From: Salinicola salarius
Lineage (GTDB): Bacteria > Pseudomonadota > Gammaproteobacteria > Pseudomonadales > Halomonadaceae
Length of the DNA stretch: 64,000 nt
Reading direction: 5' to 3'
NCBI RefSeq assembly: GCF_002179555.1
Contig: NZ_NHOU01000008.1
Span: 1 to 64,000 of the forward strand
Position 1 is the first letter of the stretch. Every line of letters begins with the position of its first letter. Both the position numbers and the translations under genes were made by a program. Under the pieces are notes generated by a model. It did not search any database and was not told where the DNA came from. It saw nothing but the letters and a program-made list of their open reading frames with translations. Below are positions 44,778 through 55,499 of the stretch, in pieces.

Positions 44778-45796
44778 TTACGTTTCCAGCACTCGCAACC
44801 GGTCGCCGCTGGTCACGTCCAGGCGCTCGGCTTCGGCGGTAGTGAGCGTGATCACGTCATCCTCGCTGGGGCCGCGGCCGATCCAGCTGCAGCGGAAGTC
44901 GTTCATGCCGGTGGTGGCCGCCATCCAGCCGGGGCGCTCGGACTGTGCCAACCGCTCGCCGCCGACTTCCACCGTGACGCAGCGCGAATGCCGAATGGCG
45001 CGCACGTCATCGATGTAGGCTTCCACCGTGGGGCCGCCGTCGAAGATGTCGATGTAGCCTTCCCAGCGCAGCCCTTCCTTCTTGAGCATTTCCAGCGCGG
45101 GCCGGGTGTGCTCGTGGACCTGGCCGATGCAGTCCTGCGCCGCCTGCGGCAGAAACGGCACGTAGATCGGGTACTTCGGCATCAGCTCGCCGATGAAGCT
45201 CTTCTGCCCCAGCCCGGTGAGCTGGTCGGCCTGCTTGAACTCCATCGGAAAGAAGTGGCTGCCGAGGCTGTTCCAGAATGGGCTGACGCCGTCCGGGCTG
45301 AAGACGCCGCGCATTTCCGCCAGTACCTTGGCCGGGAAACACTCGCGGAACTCCGCCATGAACAGCCAGCGCGCCTTGGAGAGCAGCGTGCCGTTGCGGT
45401 CTCGCCGGTAGGCCGGACGCAGGAATAGCGAGGCGACTTCGGCGTCGCCGGTGTGATCCGAACTCAGAAACAGCGTGTCGATGGTGCGATGCAGGTCGAG
45501 CTGGACCGATGAGTGGGCCAGCTTGCCGACACGATAGTGGTAGAACGGCGTCTCCCGGCCGACCTCGGCCTCGATCGCGCAGCAGCCCGCCAGCTCGCCG
45601 GTCTGCTCATCCTCGAGCACGAAGAAATAGAGCCGCTCCGGCTCGGGGACGCGGCCTTCGAACGCCGCTACCGCGTTGTCGATCTTGGCGGTCAGGAACT
45701 CGCGGCTGTTGGGCAGCGAGGTGAAACCGACGCCGGTTTCCTGGGCCAGGGCCTGCAATTCGTCGATATCGTGATGCCCAATGGGTCGCAGGCGCA

Positions 45797-45797
<1 letters not shown>
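44778..45797 (-). CDS. astA: Arginine N-succinyltransferase, AruG-like subunit
   Basis: A 339-residue AstA-family acyltransferase. Key phrases: MRLRPIGHHDIDELQALAQETGVGFTSLP-like start (read across about 1-29), VSPFWNSLGSHFFPMEF, and GGPTVEAYIDDVRAIRHS near the end. It transfers succinyl from succinyl-CoA to arginine (or ornithine). A second, related subunit gene is directly upstream, as in the Pseudomonas AruF/AruG two-subunit enzyme; this one is closer to the AruG/AstA type. Confidence 0.9.
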
Positions 45798-48333
<2,536 letters not shown>

Positions 48334-48424
48334 TTACCCCTGCGACTTTCGTCGGGGCCATCCTCGCGACCGTCACTTTGCGAGACCGACGAAACGCTGG
48401 CCAAACAGGAAAAGGAGAGACCTG

Positions 48425-49219
48425 ATGAAAATCGATCTGACGGGCAAGACGGCCATCGTCACCGGCTCCACCGCCGGTATCGGGCTGGCCATCGCCAAGG
48501 GCCTGGCCAACGCCGGGGCGGCAGTAACGGTGACCGGACGGACGCAGGCGCGCGTCGACGACGCGATCCGTACGCTCGAGCAGGAGATACCGGGAGCCGT
48601 GATCGACGGCGTGGCCGCCGATCTGGGCACGGCCGAGGGCTGCCAGACACTGATCGGCCGGAAGCCCGACTGCGACATTCTGATCAACAACGTGGGCATC
48701 TTCGGCCCCAAGGACTTCTTCGAGATCCCTGATGAAGAGTGGCAGCAGTTCTTCGACGTCAACGTGATGAGCGCCGTGCGGCTGTCGCGCCACTACGCCC
48801 AGGGAATGAAGCAGCGCGACTGGGGCCGTATCCAGTTCCTCTCCAGCGAATCCGCGCTCAACATCCCGGCGGAAATGGTCCACTACGGCATGACCAAGAG
48901 CGCCGTGCAGTCGATCTCGCGGGGGCTGGCCAAGGTGCTTGCGGGCACCCAGGTCACAGTCAACGCGGTGCTTCCCGGGCCGACCAAGTCCGAAGGCGTG
49001 GGCAAGATGATCGCCGACATCGCCAAACAGCAAGGCATCAGCGAAGCCGAGGCGGAAGCCAACTTCGTCAAGGAGAACCGGCCGTCGTCGATCATCCAGC
49101 GCGTGGCCGAGGTCGAGGAAGTCGCCAATCTCAGTGTCTACCTCGCCTCGCCCCAGGCCAGCGCCACCACCGGTGCAGCGATGCGGGTCGAAGGCGGCAT
49201 CGTCGACACGATGGCCTGA
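48425..49219 (+). CDS. SDR-family oxidoreductase
   Basis: A 264-residue SDR with TGSTAGIG at about 13-20, NNVG in ILINNVGIFG (one residue off the usual NNAG), catalytic Ser in FLSSES and YGMTKSAVQ (Tyr, Lys about 155-159). The IIQRVAEVEEVANLSVYLAS end is a normal SDR C-terminus. A strong AAGGAGAG ribosome site supports the start. It diverges from astC; a role beside arginine use is not shown. It is followed by a strong hairpin and the heptamer array. Confidence 0.87.
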   Translation: MKIDLTGKTAIVTGSTAGIGLAIAKGLANAGAAVTVTGRTQARVDDAIRTLEQEIPGAVIDGVAADLGTAEGCQTLIGRKPDCDILINNVGIFGPKDFFEIPDEEWQQFFDVNVMSAVRLSRHYAQGMKQRDWGRIQFLSSESALNIPAEMVHYGMTKSAVQSISRGLAKVLAGTQVTVNAVLPGPTKSEGVGKMIADIAKQQGISEAEAEANFVKENRPSSIIQRVAEVEEVANLSVYLASPQASATTGAAMRVEGGIVDTMA

Positions 49220-49224
49220 AGCCG

Positions 49225-49242
49225 CGAGCTACGAGCTACGAG
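49225..49242. repeat. Left arm of an 18-bp inverted repeat around the heptamer array
   Basis: CGAGCTACGAGCTACGAG is the exact reverse complement of 49797-49814. It consists of two GAGCTAC heptamers, the reverse of the GTAGCTC units at the far end. Confidence 0.8.
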
Positions 49243-49269
49243 CCGCGAAGAACAGCGTGACTTTCGGAA

Positions 49270-49306
49270 CGAAGAACGCCAGCGACGACATCGCTGGCGT
49301 TCTTCG
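49270..49306 (+). terminator. Strong hairpin after the SDR gene
   Basis: A perfect 16-bp stem (CGAAGAACGCCAGCGA and its complement) around a five-base loop, 51 bases after the SDR stop codon and immediately before the heptamer array. Confidence 0.75.
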
Positions 49307-49309
49307 CTC

Positions 49310-49813
49310 TAAGCTCTAAGCTCTAAGCTCTAAGCTCTAAGCTCTAAGCTCTAAGCTCTAAGCTCTAAGCTCTAAGCTCTAAGCTCTAAGCTCTAAGCTC
49401 TAAGCTCTAAGCTCTAAGCTCTAAGCTCTAAGCTCTAAGCTCTAAGCTCTAAGCTCTAAGCTCTAAGCTCTAAGCTCTAAGCTCTAAGCTCTAAGCTCTA
49501 AGCTCTAAGCTCTAAGCTCTAAGCTCTAAGCTCTAAGCTCTAAGCTCTAAGCTCTAAGCTCTAAGCTCTAAGCTCTAAGCTCTAAGCTCTAAGCTCTAAG
49601 CTCTAAGCTCTAAGCTCTAAGCTCTAAGCTCTAAGCTCTAAGCTCTAAGCTCTAAGCTCTAAGCTCTAAGCTCTAAGCTCTAAGCTCTAAGCTCTAAGCT
49701 CTAAGCTCTAAGCTCTAAGCTCTAAGCTCTAAGCTCTAAGCTCTAAGCTCTAAGCTCGAAGCTCGAAGCTCGAAGCTCGAAGCTCGAAGCTCGAAGCTCG
49801 TAGCTCGTAGCTC
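49310..49813. repeat. Giant heptanucleotide array: 64 x TAAGCTC, 6 x GAAGCTC, 2 x GTAGCTC
   Basis: The 448 bases from 49310 to 49757 are 64 identical tandem TAAGCTC units without interruption. Then come six GAAGCTC units (49758-49799) and two GTAGCTC units (49800-49813), 72 units and 504 bases in all. It lies between the 3' ends of the convergent SDR and FabF-like genes. The 7-base period cannot keep a normal gene open for long and no gene spans it. The AGCT core repeats every seven bases. Confidence 0.98.
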
Positions 49814-49814
49814 G
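49797..49814. repeat. Right arm of the 18-bp inverted repeat
   Basis: CTCGTAGCTCGTAGCTCG, exact reverse complement of 49225-49242; it overlaps the last units of the array. Confidence 0.8.
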
Positions 49815-49840
49815 TGTCATATTGCCGAGCGCAGCCCGTT

Positions 49841-51103
49841 TCAGCTCTCGTAACGCTTGAAGATCGCGCTGGCGTTCACCCCACCAAACCCGAAGGCGTT
49901 GCAGATGGCGTGTTCCATCGGCATCTGGCGCGATTCGCCGTGGACGATGTCCAGGTCCGCCGCCATGGGGTCGGGATCGGCATAGTTGCGGGTCAGCGGC
50001 GCGGTCTGATCGCGCAGCGCCAGCAGCGTGAAGATCGCTTCGACGCCACCTGCGGCACCCAGCAGATGGCCGGTGGTTGCCTTGGTGGCGCTGATCGCCG
50101 GCGAGCGTTCGCCGAATACCCGACGAACGGCTGCAAGTTCGCCCCGATCACCTACCGGCGTAGACGTGGCATGGGCATTGAGGTGTTGAATGTCGGCCGC
50201 TTCCAGCCCTGCCTGACGCAGTGCGATCTGCATCGCGCGCGCCGCGCCGGAGCCATCCTCGGGACCTGCCGTCATGTGATAGGCATCGGAAGTCGTGCCG
50301 TAGCCGACCAGTTCGGCAATCGGCGTCGCGCCCCGTGCCAGGGCGTGTTCGAGCGTCTCGATCACGATCAGGCCGGCACCTTCCCCCATGACGAATCCGT
50401 CGCGGGCCTGGTCGAACGGCCGCGAGGCCTGCTCCGGCGTGTCGTTGAAATGGCTGGAGAGCGCCTTGGCGGCGGCGAAGCCACCCAGGCTGACGCGATC
50501 GATACACGCCTCGCTGCCGCCGCAGAGCGCCACGTCCGCTTCGCCGGCATGAATCATGCGCGCGGCATCGCCGATCGCCTGCAGGCCGGCGGCACAGGCC
50601 GTCACCGGTGCGCCGAGCGGGCCCTTGAAGCCGTGACGGATCGAGACCTGGCCGCAGGCGAGGTTGGCCAGAAACGAAGGAATGGTGAACGGAGACAACC
50701 GCCGCGGCCCACGGCTGTCTACCGTGCGTACCGCATCGGCAATGGCGGGAAAGCCGCCGATGCCCGAGCCGATCAGGGTCGCCGTGCGCTCCTTCTCGGC
50801 TTCCGTCTGCGGGAACCAGTTGGCCTGGGTCAGCGCTTCTTCCGCCGCCGCCACCGCCATCTGGATGAAGCGGTCCATCTTGCGCCGCTCTTTCGGATCC
50901 ATGGTGGCATCGGGATCGAAGCCGGCGCTGTCCTCCTCGATGGTCGGCACCGGGCCGCCGACGCCCACGGCCAGCCCCTCGACGGTCTCCGCCGGCAGTC
51001 GGCGCAGGCCGGAGGCGCCCGACAGCAGACGCTGCCACACGGTTTCGATACCGCATCCCAACGGCGAGAGGATGCCCATACCTGTCACTACGATACGTCG
51101 CAT
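49841..51103 (-). CDS. Beta-ketoacyl-ACP synthase II-like protein (FabF family)
   Basis: A 420-residue condensing enzyme. The Cys-His-His triad is complete: Cys170 in VTACAAGLQ, His in LNAHATSTPVGD and His in KATTGHLLGAAGG. It would extend acyl-ACP chains with malonyl-ACP. No acpP, fabG or fabD is next to it, so it is probably not the housekeeping fabF but an accessory synthase. It follows an HxlR regulator gene by 12 bases, which suggests inducible expression. Confidence 0.88.
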   Translation of the reverse strand: MRRIVVTGMGILSPLGCGIETVWQRLLSGASGLRRLPAETVEGLAVGVGGPVPTIEEDSAGFDPDATMDPKERRKMDRFIQMAVAAAEEALTQANWFPQTEAEKERTATLIGSGIGGFPAIADAVRTVDSRGPRRLSPFTIPSFLANLACGQVSIRHGFKGPLGAPVTACAAGLQAIGDAARMIHAGEADVALCGGSEACIDRVSLGGFAAAKALSSHFNDTPEQASRPFDQARDGFVMGEGAGLIVIETLEHALARGATPIAELVGYGTTSDAYHMTAGPEDGSGAARAMQIALRQAGLEAADIQHLNAHATSTPVGDRGELAAVRRVFGERSPAISATKATTGHLLGAAGGVEAIFTLLALRDQTAPLTRNYADPDPMAADLDIVHGESRQMPMEHAICNAFGFGGVNASAIFKRYES

Positions 51104-51115
51104 GACGATGTCCTT

Positions 51116-51694
51116 TCAGTCATTGATCGAGTCACTCGCAGCATCGGCAAGCTGGCCAGAAGCCTTCGCTGCCGCTGTCTGCGAGTTGGAAGAAGCACCA
51201 CGGTCGAAGGCTTTCTGCATGCGCTCGACACGGGCATGGACCGCCGGGCTGGCGTCGGGTCCGGGGGCCAGACGCACGTCGCCGGGCGACAATGGCCTGT
51301 CGTGGTGGCGGTCGTACAGGATCGGATCGACGGGTTCCAGGGTCTGTCGATCGACCAGATGGAAGCCGTCGGCTTCGATCGGCAGATGGTCTTCGCCCCA
51401 GCGGTAGAGCATCAGGATGACCGGTGCGAGGTCGTGCCCCTTTGCCGTCAGATGATACTCGTAACGCGGCGGATGCTGCTGATAGCAGCGCTTTTCGAAC
51501 AGTTCATTGGTGACCATGCGATCCAGGCGCCGCGTCAGCATGCTGGAAGCGATGCCCAGGCCGCGCTGGAACTCGTCGAAGCGACGCGCGCCCTGCATGG
51601 CATCGCGCAGGATCAGCAGCGTCCAGCTGTCGCCGACGCAGTCGAGTGCGCGAGCCACCGGGCAGAAGGAGGAAATGTCGTAGGTCACTTTCAT
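51116..51694 (-). CDS. HxlR-family transcriptional regulator
   Basis: A 192-residue winged-helix regulator. The HxlR start is clear: CPVARALDCVGDSWTLLILRD (about 11-31) and RRFDEFQRGLGIASSMLTRRLDRM-type recognition region (to about 60), then YELT/YEYHLTAKGHDL. A tail of about 75 residues beyond the domain is low in predicted structure. Two cysteines (11 and 19) could sense thiol or quinone stress. It leads the FabF-like gene in a two-gene operon. Confidence 0.87.
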   Translation of the reverse strand: MKVTYDISSFCPVARALDCVGDSWTLLILRDAMQGARRFDEFQRGLGIASSMLTRRLDRMVTNELFEKRCYQQHPPRYEYHLTAKGHDLAPVILMLYRWGEDHLPIEADGFHLVDRQTLEPVDPILYDRHHDRPLSPGDVRLAPGPDASPAVHARVERMQKAFDRGASSNSQTAAAKASGQLADAASDSIND

Positions 51695-51765
51695 TATGGA
51701 AGCGACTCTACCGAATTTCCCGGCTCAAGGGAAATGGAGACGTCCAGAACCGCCAACGGTTGCGT

Positions 51766-52260
51766 TCACGTGCCGCCGGTATCCAGTGCCAGTCTCATTC
51801 GCACCCGCGGCAGCCGTTCGCCCTGACGTTCGCTCCACTCTTCGCCCAGGGTTGCCCAACCGCGCCCGGTCAGCGATGGCGCCAGCACCAGGCTCGCTTC
51901 GATCATCGCCTCGCTGTGCCCCGCGTCTCTCAATGCCTCGATGGACAGCGACAGCAGGCGCGATCCCACGCCCTGCCGTGCCACCGAAGGCCAGACGTAG
52001 AGCGTTTCGATGCGCCCGGCCGGGAGATCGCGCTCACAGAAGCCGATGCAATGCCCGTCGCATTCTGCCACCAGCGTGGAGTAGATCGCCTGTCGCGCCA
52101 TCCACGCTTCCGCAGTGCGCGGCAGCGCCGATGCCCAGGCCTCGCGCTGGGCCAGGGTATAGTGGTTGGCCGCGCCTTCCATGATCGCGTGGTAAAAAAC
52201 CTCGGCCTGATCCGAGACATCCCGGGGCAATGCCTCGCGGAAGCGGGTTCGTTCGAGCAT
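51766..52260 (-). CDS. GNAT-family N-acetyltransferase
   Basis: A 164-residue GNAT protein. The acetyl-CoA motif A is VWPSVARQGVGSRLLSL (about 92-108), preceded by a beta-strand with IETLYVWP. N-terminal REALPRDVSDQAEVFYHAI is typical of YafP/ElaA-like enzymes. Substrate unknown. It follows the acireductone-dioxygenase homologue gene by 44 bases on the same strand. Confidence 0.8.
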   Translation of the reverse strand: MLERTRFREALPRDVSDQAEVFYHAIMEGAANHYTLAQREAWASALPRTAEAWMARQAIYSTLVAECDGHCIGFCERDLPAGRIETLYVWPSVARQGVGSRLLSLSIEALRDAGHSEAMIEASLVLAPSLTGRGWATLGEEWSERQGERLPRVRMRLALDTGGT

Positions 52261-52304
52261 ATCGAGATCCTCCGAGCTGATCGACCATCAACGACGCCGC
52301 CGGA

Positions 52305-52862
52305 TCACGCAGCGTCGTTGACCAGAGACTCATAGCGCGGGAAGCGCAGCGCGATGTCGCTGGCGGTTTCCGCCAGCGAATCCGTATCCCCTTCGCTGAG
52401 CGTCAAGGTGACGAAGTCCGGCTGCGGCCCCATATCGAACCAGTGCGGCAGATCCGCGGGGATGGAGATGAGATTGCCGCGCTCGCAGCCAACGACATAG
52501 ACACGATAAGCCAGATGCAGGTAGAAGATCGCCTGGCCGTGGAGAAACAGATGCCATTGCTGACCCAGGCTGCGCGACTCGCTGTAGAGCAGCTCCCGCC
52601 GCAACTGGCCATCGGGATAGACCGGGCTCATGCCGCGAAGTTCGATCCGCTGACACCCGCTGCGCAGACGCATCTCGTCGATGAGAGCGGCGTGCTCATC
52701 GAGCACCTCCTCGGCACTGGCGGTACTGCGAAGCGGCGGTAGCGAATGGGACTGGAAGAGAATCTGATGGGCGCCCAGTTCCAGCTTGATACGCGCCTCA
52801 TCGCGCGTCGACAGCAACGGCTGGTCGCTATCGGCTTCGTGGTAAACATGCAAAAAACTCAT
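52305..52862 (-). CDS. Acireductone dioxygenase (MtnD) homologue lacking most metal ligands
   Basis: A 185-residue cupin aligned end to end with acireductone dioxygenase: similar length, VYVVGCERGNLISIPADLPHWFDMG (within about 122-145; compare VYxxxCExxDLIxVPAxxxHWFDMG) and the C-terminal IALRFPRYE. The metal-ligand motif HxHxxxxE at 96-102 is replaced: Ser96, Ser98 and Gln102, with only His140 kept. Enzymes of this family need all four ligands for Fe or Ni. It is therefore probably inactive as a dioxygenase or has another role. The rest of the methionine-salvage pathway is not in the window. Start ATG 52862 follows AAGGAGAGG. Confidence 0.8.
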   Translation of the reverse strand: MSFLHVYHEADSDQPLLSTRDEARIKLELGAHQILFQSHSLPPLRSTASAEEVLDEHAALIDEMRLRSGCQRIELRGMSPVYPDGQLRRELLYSESRSLGQQWHLFLHGQAIFYLHLAYRVYVVGCERGNLISIPADLPHWFDMGPQPDFVTLTLSEGDTDSLAETASDIALRFPRYESLVNDAA

Positions 52863-52974
52863 CCAACACCTCTCCTTGGTATTATGCGAGCTGCCGAAAT
52901 CCTGCCGCACCCGGGGCCGAGCGCTACTCCATTATGGCACCATTGCAAAAGTTCACCTCGAGAAGCGCAATCTC

Positions 52975-53787
52975 ATGATGTCAGAGCCCTCACGCCATGC
53001 TCCCGTGTCCGACAGCGCTTTCACGCTGGAGACGATCGGTCATGTCGCCAGCGATTATCCCGACAAGTTCGGAATTCCGCGCCAGCCGGGGTTGGCGCCG
53101 TCGGCGCGGGCGATTCTCTATCTGGCGCCGGCGTTCGACGATCCGCTCGCCGTCGAAGGTCTGGAGGCGATGACCCATCTGTGGCTGACCTTCGTCTTCG
53201 ATCGCAGCCCGGAGAACTGGACGCCCCGGGTGCGGCCGCCTCGGCTTGGAGGCAATCAGCGCATCGGCGTCTTCGCCAGCCGCAGCACCCACCGCCCCAA
53301 CCGCCTTGGCCTGTCGCTGGTCGAGCTGGTCGATATCGAATGCACGCCGAAACCCTCGCTTGCCCAGACGCCGATTGCCGGATCCCGGTTGGCCGAGTAT
53401 CGAAGCCGGGTCAAGCTGCACCTGCGGGGGCACGATCTCTGCGACGCCACGCCGATCCTCGACATCAAGCCGTATCTGCCCTGGGCCGAGTCCCGACCCG
53501 ATGCCGATGCCGGTTTCGCGCCCGCGCCGCCGCCCCGGCACCGCGTCGTTTTCAGCACCGCGGCACAGGAAGCGCTACAGCGCCATCCCGACGGTGAATC
53601 GCTGTCTCGCCTGATCGAAGAGGTGCTGGCGCAGGACCCGCGCCCCGCCTATCACGGCAGTGGTTCGAACCGGCAGGGCGCCTCCCGGCGCTACGGCGTC
53701 TTCCTGCGCGACGTCAACGTGCGGTTTCAGGCACTGGAAGATGTCGACGACACCGAGATCCGGGTGGAAGCGATCGAGCCGCGTTGA
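52975..53787 (+). CDS. trmO: tRNA (N6-threonylcarbamoyl-adenosine37) methyltransferase TrmO (TsaA family)
   Basis: A 270-residue TrmO/TsaA protein that methylates t6A37 of tRNA-Thr with SAM. The YaeB-fold signature is present: IGHVASDYPDKFGIPRQPG near the start, GVFASRSTHRPNRLGLSLVEL (within about 95-117) and LDIKPYLPW. The longer C-terminal domain (EALQRHPDGESL to the end) is as in E. coli. The start is ATG 52975 or 52978, with GAGAAG upstream; an earlier ATG is not supported. Confidence 0.9.
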   Translation: MMSEPSRHAPVSDSAFTLETIGHVASDYPDKFGIPRQPGLAPSARAILYLAPAFDDPLAVEGLEAMTHLWLTFVFDRSPENWTPRVRPPRLGGNQRIGVFASRSTHRPNRLGLSLVELVDIECTPKPSLAQTPIAGSRLAEYRSRVKLHLRGHDLCDATPILDIKPYLPWAESRPDADAGFAPAPPPRHRVVFSTAAQEALQRHPDGESLSRLIEEVLAQDPRPAYHGSGSNRQGASRRYGVFLRDVNVRFQALEDVDDTEIRVEAIEPR

Positions 53788-53802
53788 TGGGTGGATCGAA
53801 CG

Positions 53803-53820
53803 GTGACCAGGGCTGGTCAC
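53803..53820. other. Perfect inverted repeat between trmO and cyclophilin genes
   Basis: GTGACCAG-GG-CTGGTCAC, an eight-base-pair stem 16 bases after the trmO stop codon. It could be a terminator or an operator for the cyclophilin gene. Confidence 0.35.
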
Positions 53821-53875
53821 TCGGCACCGATGCGGCTAGGCTGGCGAACTTCGATGAATGACTGGAGTGCCTTCG

Positions 53876-54442
53876 ATGCAAAAGTCGCTGATTGCCCTTT
53901 GCCTGTCCGCCCTGACGGCATTCTCTCTTCCGGTGCTCGCCGATGCCGATCATCCGCACGTGCGCCTGCACACGAGCCAGGGCGACATCGAAGTCGAACT
54001 CGATGCCAAGGCGGCCCCCAAGACGGTGGACAACTTCCTGAGCTACGTCGATGAAGGCTTCTATGCCGGCACGGTCTTTCATCGCGTCATGCAGGACTTC
54101 ATGATCCAGGGCGGCGGCATGACGGCGGATCTCGAGCAGAAAGAGACTCACGCACCGATCGCGCTGGAAAAAAGCGGCCTCGATAACACCCGCGGCACCA
54201 TCGCCATGGCGCGTACCGCCAATCCGGATTCCGCGACCAGCCAGTTCTTCATCAATCTGGTCGACAATAGCGCGCTGAACTATCGCGATCTCTACAACCC
54301 GGGTTATACGGTGTTCGGCCACGTGGTTTCCGGCATGGACGTGGTCGACGAGATTGCCGGCGTTGCCACCGGCCGCCAGGGCCCTCACGCCAATGTGCCG
54401 AAGACGCCGATCACGATCGAGAGCGCGGAACGCATCGACTGA
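53876..54442 (+). CDS. ppiA: Periplasmic peptidyl-prolyl cis-trans isomerase (cyclophilin, PpiA-like)
   Basis: A 188-residue cyclophilin with a signal peptide (LIALCLSALTAFSLPVLA). Active-site features: FHRVMQDFMIQGGG with the catalytic Arg, GTIAMARTANPDSATSQFFINL and NPGYTVFGHVVSGMDVVD. It speeds folding of exported proteins. ATG 53876 rather than 53858, which would put extra residues before the signal peptide. Confidence 0.92.
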   Translation: MQKSLIALCLSALTAFSLPVLADADHPHVRLHTSQGDIEVELDAKAAPKTVDNFLSYVDEGFYAGTVFHRVMQDFMIQGGGMTADLEQKETHAPIALEKSGLDNTRGTIAMARTANPDSATSQFFINLVDNSALNYRDLYNPGYTVFGHVVSGMDVVDEIAGVATGRQGPHANVPKTPITIESAERID

Positions 54443-54491
54443 AGGCGCAGAAATACGCCAGAAAATCGCCAGGTGAGCCAGAAAGCAAGAA

Positions 54492-54515
54492 GCCCCGACG
54501 TTGTCATGTCGGGGC
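54492..54515. terminator. Terminator between ppiA and purC
   Basis: GCCCCGAC / GTCGGGGC stem, eight base pairs, eight-base loop. The minus-strand side is followed by TTCTTGCTTT, the plus side by CTCTC, so it may serve both convergent genes. Confidence 0.7.
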
Positions 54516-54693
54516 CTCTCATGAAAATCAATTCTCGAGAAGCGCTGTAACAATCTCCGAGCGGAGCGAAGTGCAAGGCGTACGGCGCGCAGGAACCGGA
54601 GCCTATGGGGTATAGGTGAGGATTCCGATCGGACCGGCGCACCGGAGCCGTACAACAAAGCAATTTGCCCGCGCAGGAATTGAGACAGCGTTT

Positions 54694-55404
54694 CTAGAAG
54701 CTCATGCCCAGACGCCGCCCCACCTCCTCATAGGCCTCGATCACACCGCCCAGCCCCTGACGGAAGCGGTCCTTGTCTAGCTTCTCGCGGGTTTCGGCAT
54801 CCCAGAGCCGGCAGCCGTCCGGCGAGAACTCGTCGCCCAGCACGATCTCGCCCTCGAAGATGCCGAACTCGAGCTTGTAGTCGACCAGCAGCATGCCGCC
54901 GTCGAGAAACAGCTGCTTGAGCACGTCGTTGACCTGGAACGTCAGCGCTTTCATGGTCGCCAGCTGCTCGGGCGTCGCCCAGCCGAAAGTCTCGGCCAGC
55001 GACTCGTTGATCATTGGATCACCCTTCTCGTCGTTCTTCAGGAACAGCTCGAAGGTCGGCGGATTCAGGGTGATGCCTTCTTCGACGCCAAGACGGCGCA
55101 CCAGGCCACCGGCAGCCAGGTTGCGCACCACGCACTCGACCGGAATCATCTCCAGCTTCTTGACCACGCACTCGGTATCGGACAGCAACTGCTCGAAATG
55201 CGTGGGAATGCCCGCCGCCTGAAGCTTCTCCATGATGAAGGCGTTGAACTTGTTGTTGACCATGCCCTTGCGCTCAAGGGCTTCCTTCTTCTTGCCGTCG
55301 AAGGCGCTGGTGTCATCGCGAAAGTGCAGGACAAGCCGCTGCGGGTCGTCGCTCAGGTAGACCGACTTGGCCTTGCCGGCATAGAGAAGATCGCGTTTTT
55401 GCAT
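54694..55404 (-). CDS. purC: Phosphoribosylaminoimidazole-succinocarboxamide synthase PurC
   Basis: A 236-residue SAICAR synthetase of purine synthesis, which joins CAIR and aspartate using ATP. Conserved segments: [11 protein letters not shown] (6-16), [14 protein letters not shown] near 31-44, [19 protein letters not shown] and LVDYKLEFG. Length is as expected for the short bacterial form. It is the end of the block dapA-bamC-MBL-purC. Confidence 0.97.
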   Translation of the reverse strand: MQKRDLLYAGKAKSVYLSDDPQRLVLHFRDDTSAFDGKKKEALERKGMVNNKFNAFIMEKLQAAGIPTHFEQLLSDTECVVKKLEMIPVECVVRNLAAGGLVRRLGVEEGITLNPPTFELFLKNDEKGDPMINESLAETFGWATPEQLATMKALTFQVNDVLKQLFLDGGMLLVDYKLEFGIFEGEIVLGDEFSPDGCRLWDAETREKLDKDRFRQGLGGVIEAYEEVGRRLGMSF

Positions 55405-55499
55405 GGAGCTGTCTCCGCGTCGCGGCCCCTTGGGGCAGCAGGTTCATGAAGGTAATGAAGGTGAAACGTGGTGTGGCGACGAGACGGTTCTTTTCACCG

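Noticed and set aside
49310-49813. CRISPR array
   Set aside because: Units are 7 bases, with no spacers and no cas genes nearby.
49814-51826. 670-codon open frame on the plus strand
   Set aside because: Antisense to the FabF-like and HxlR genes; it begins next to the heptamer array without a ribosome site.
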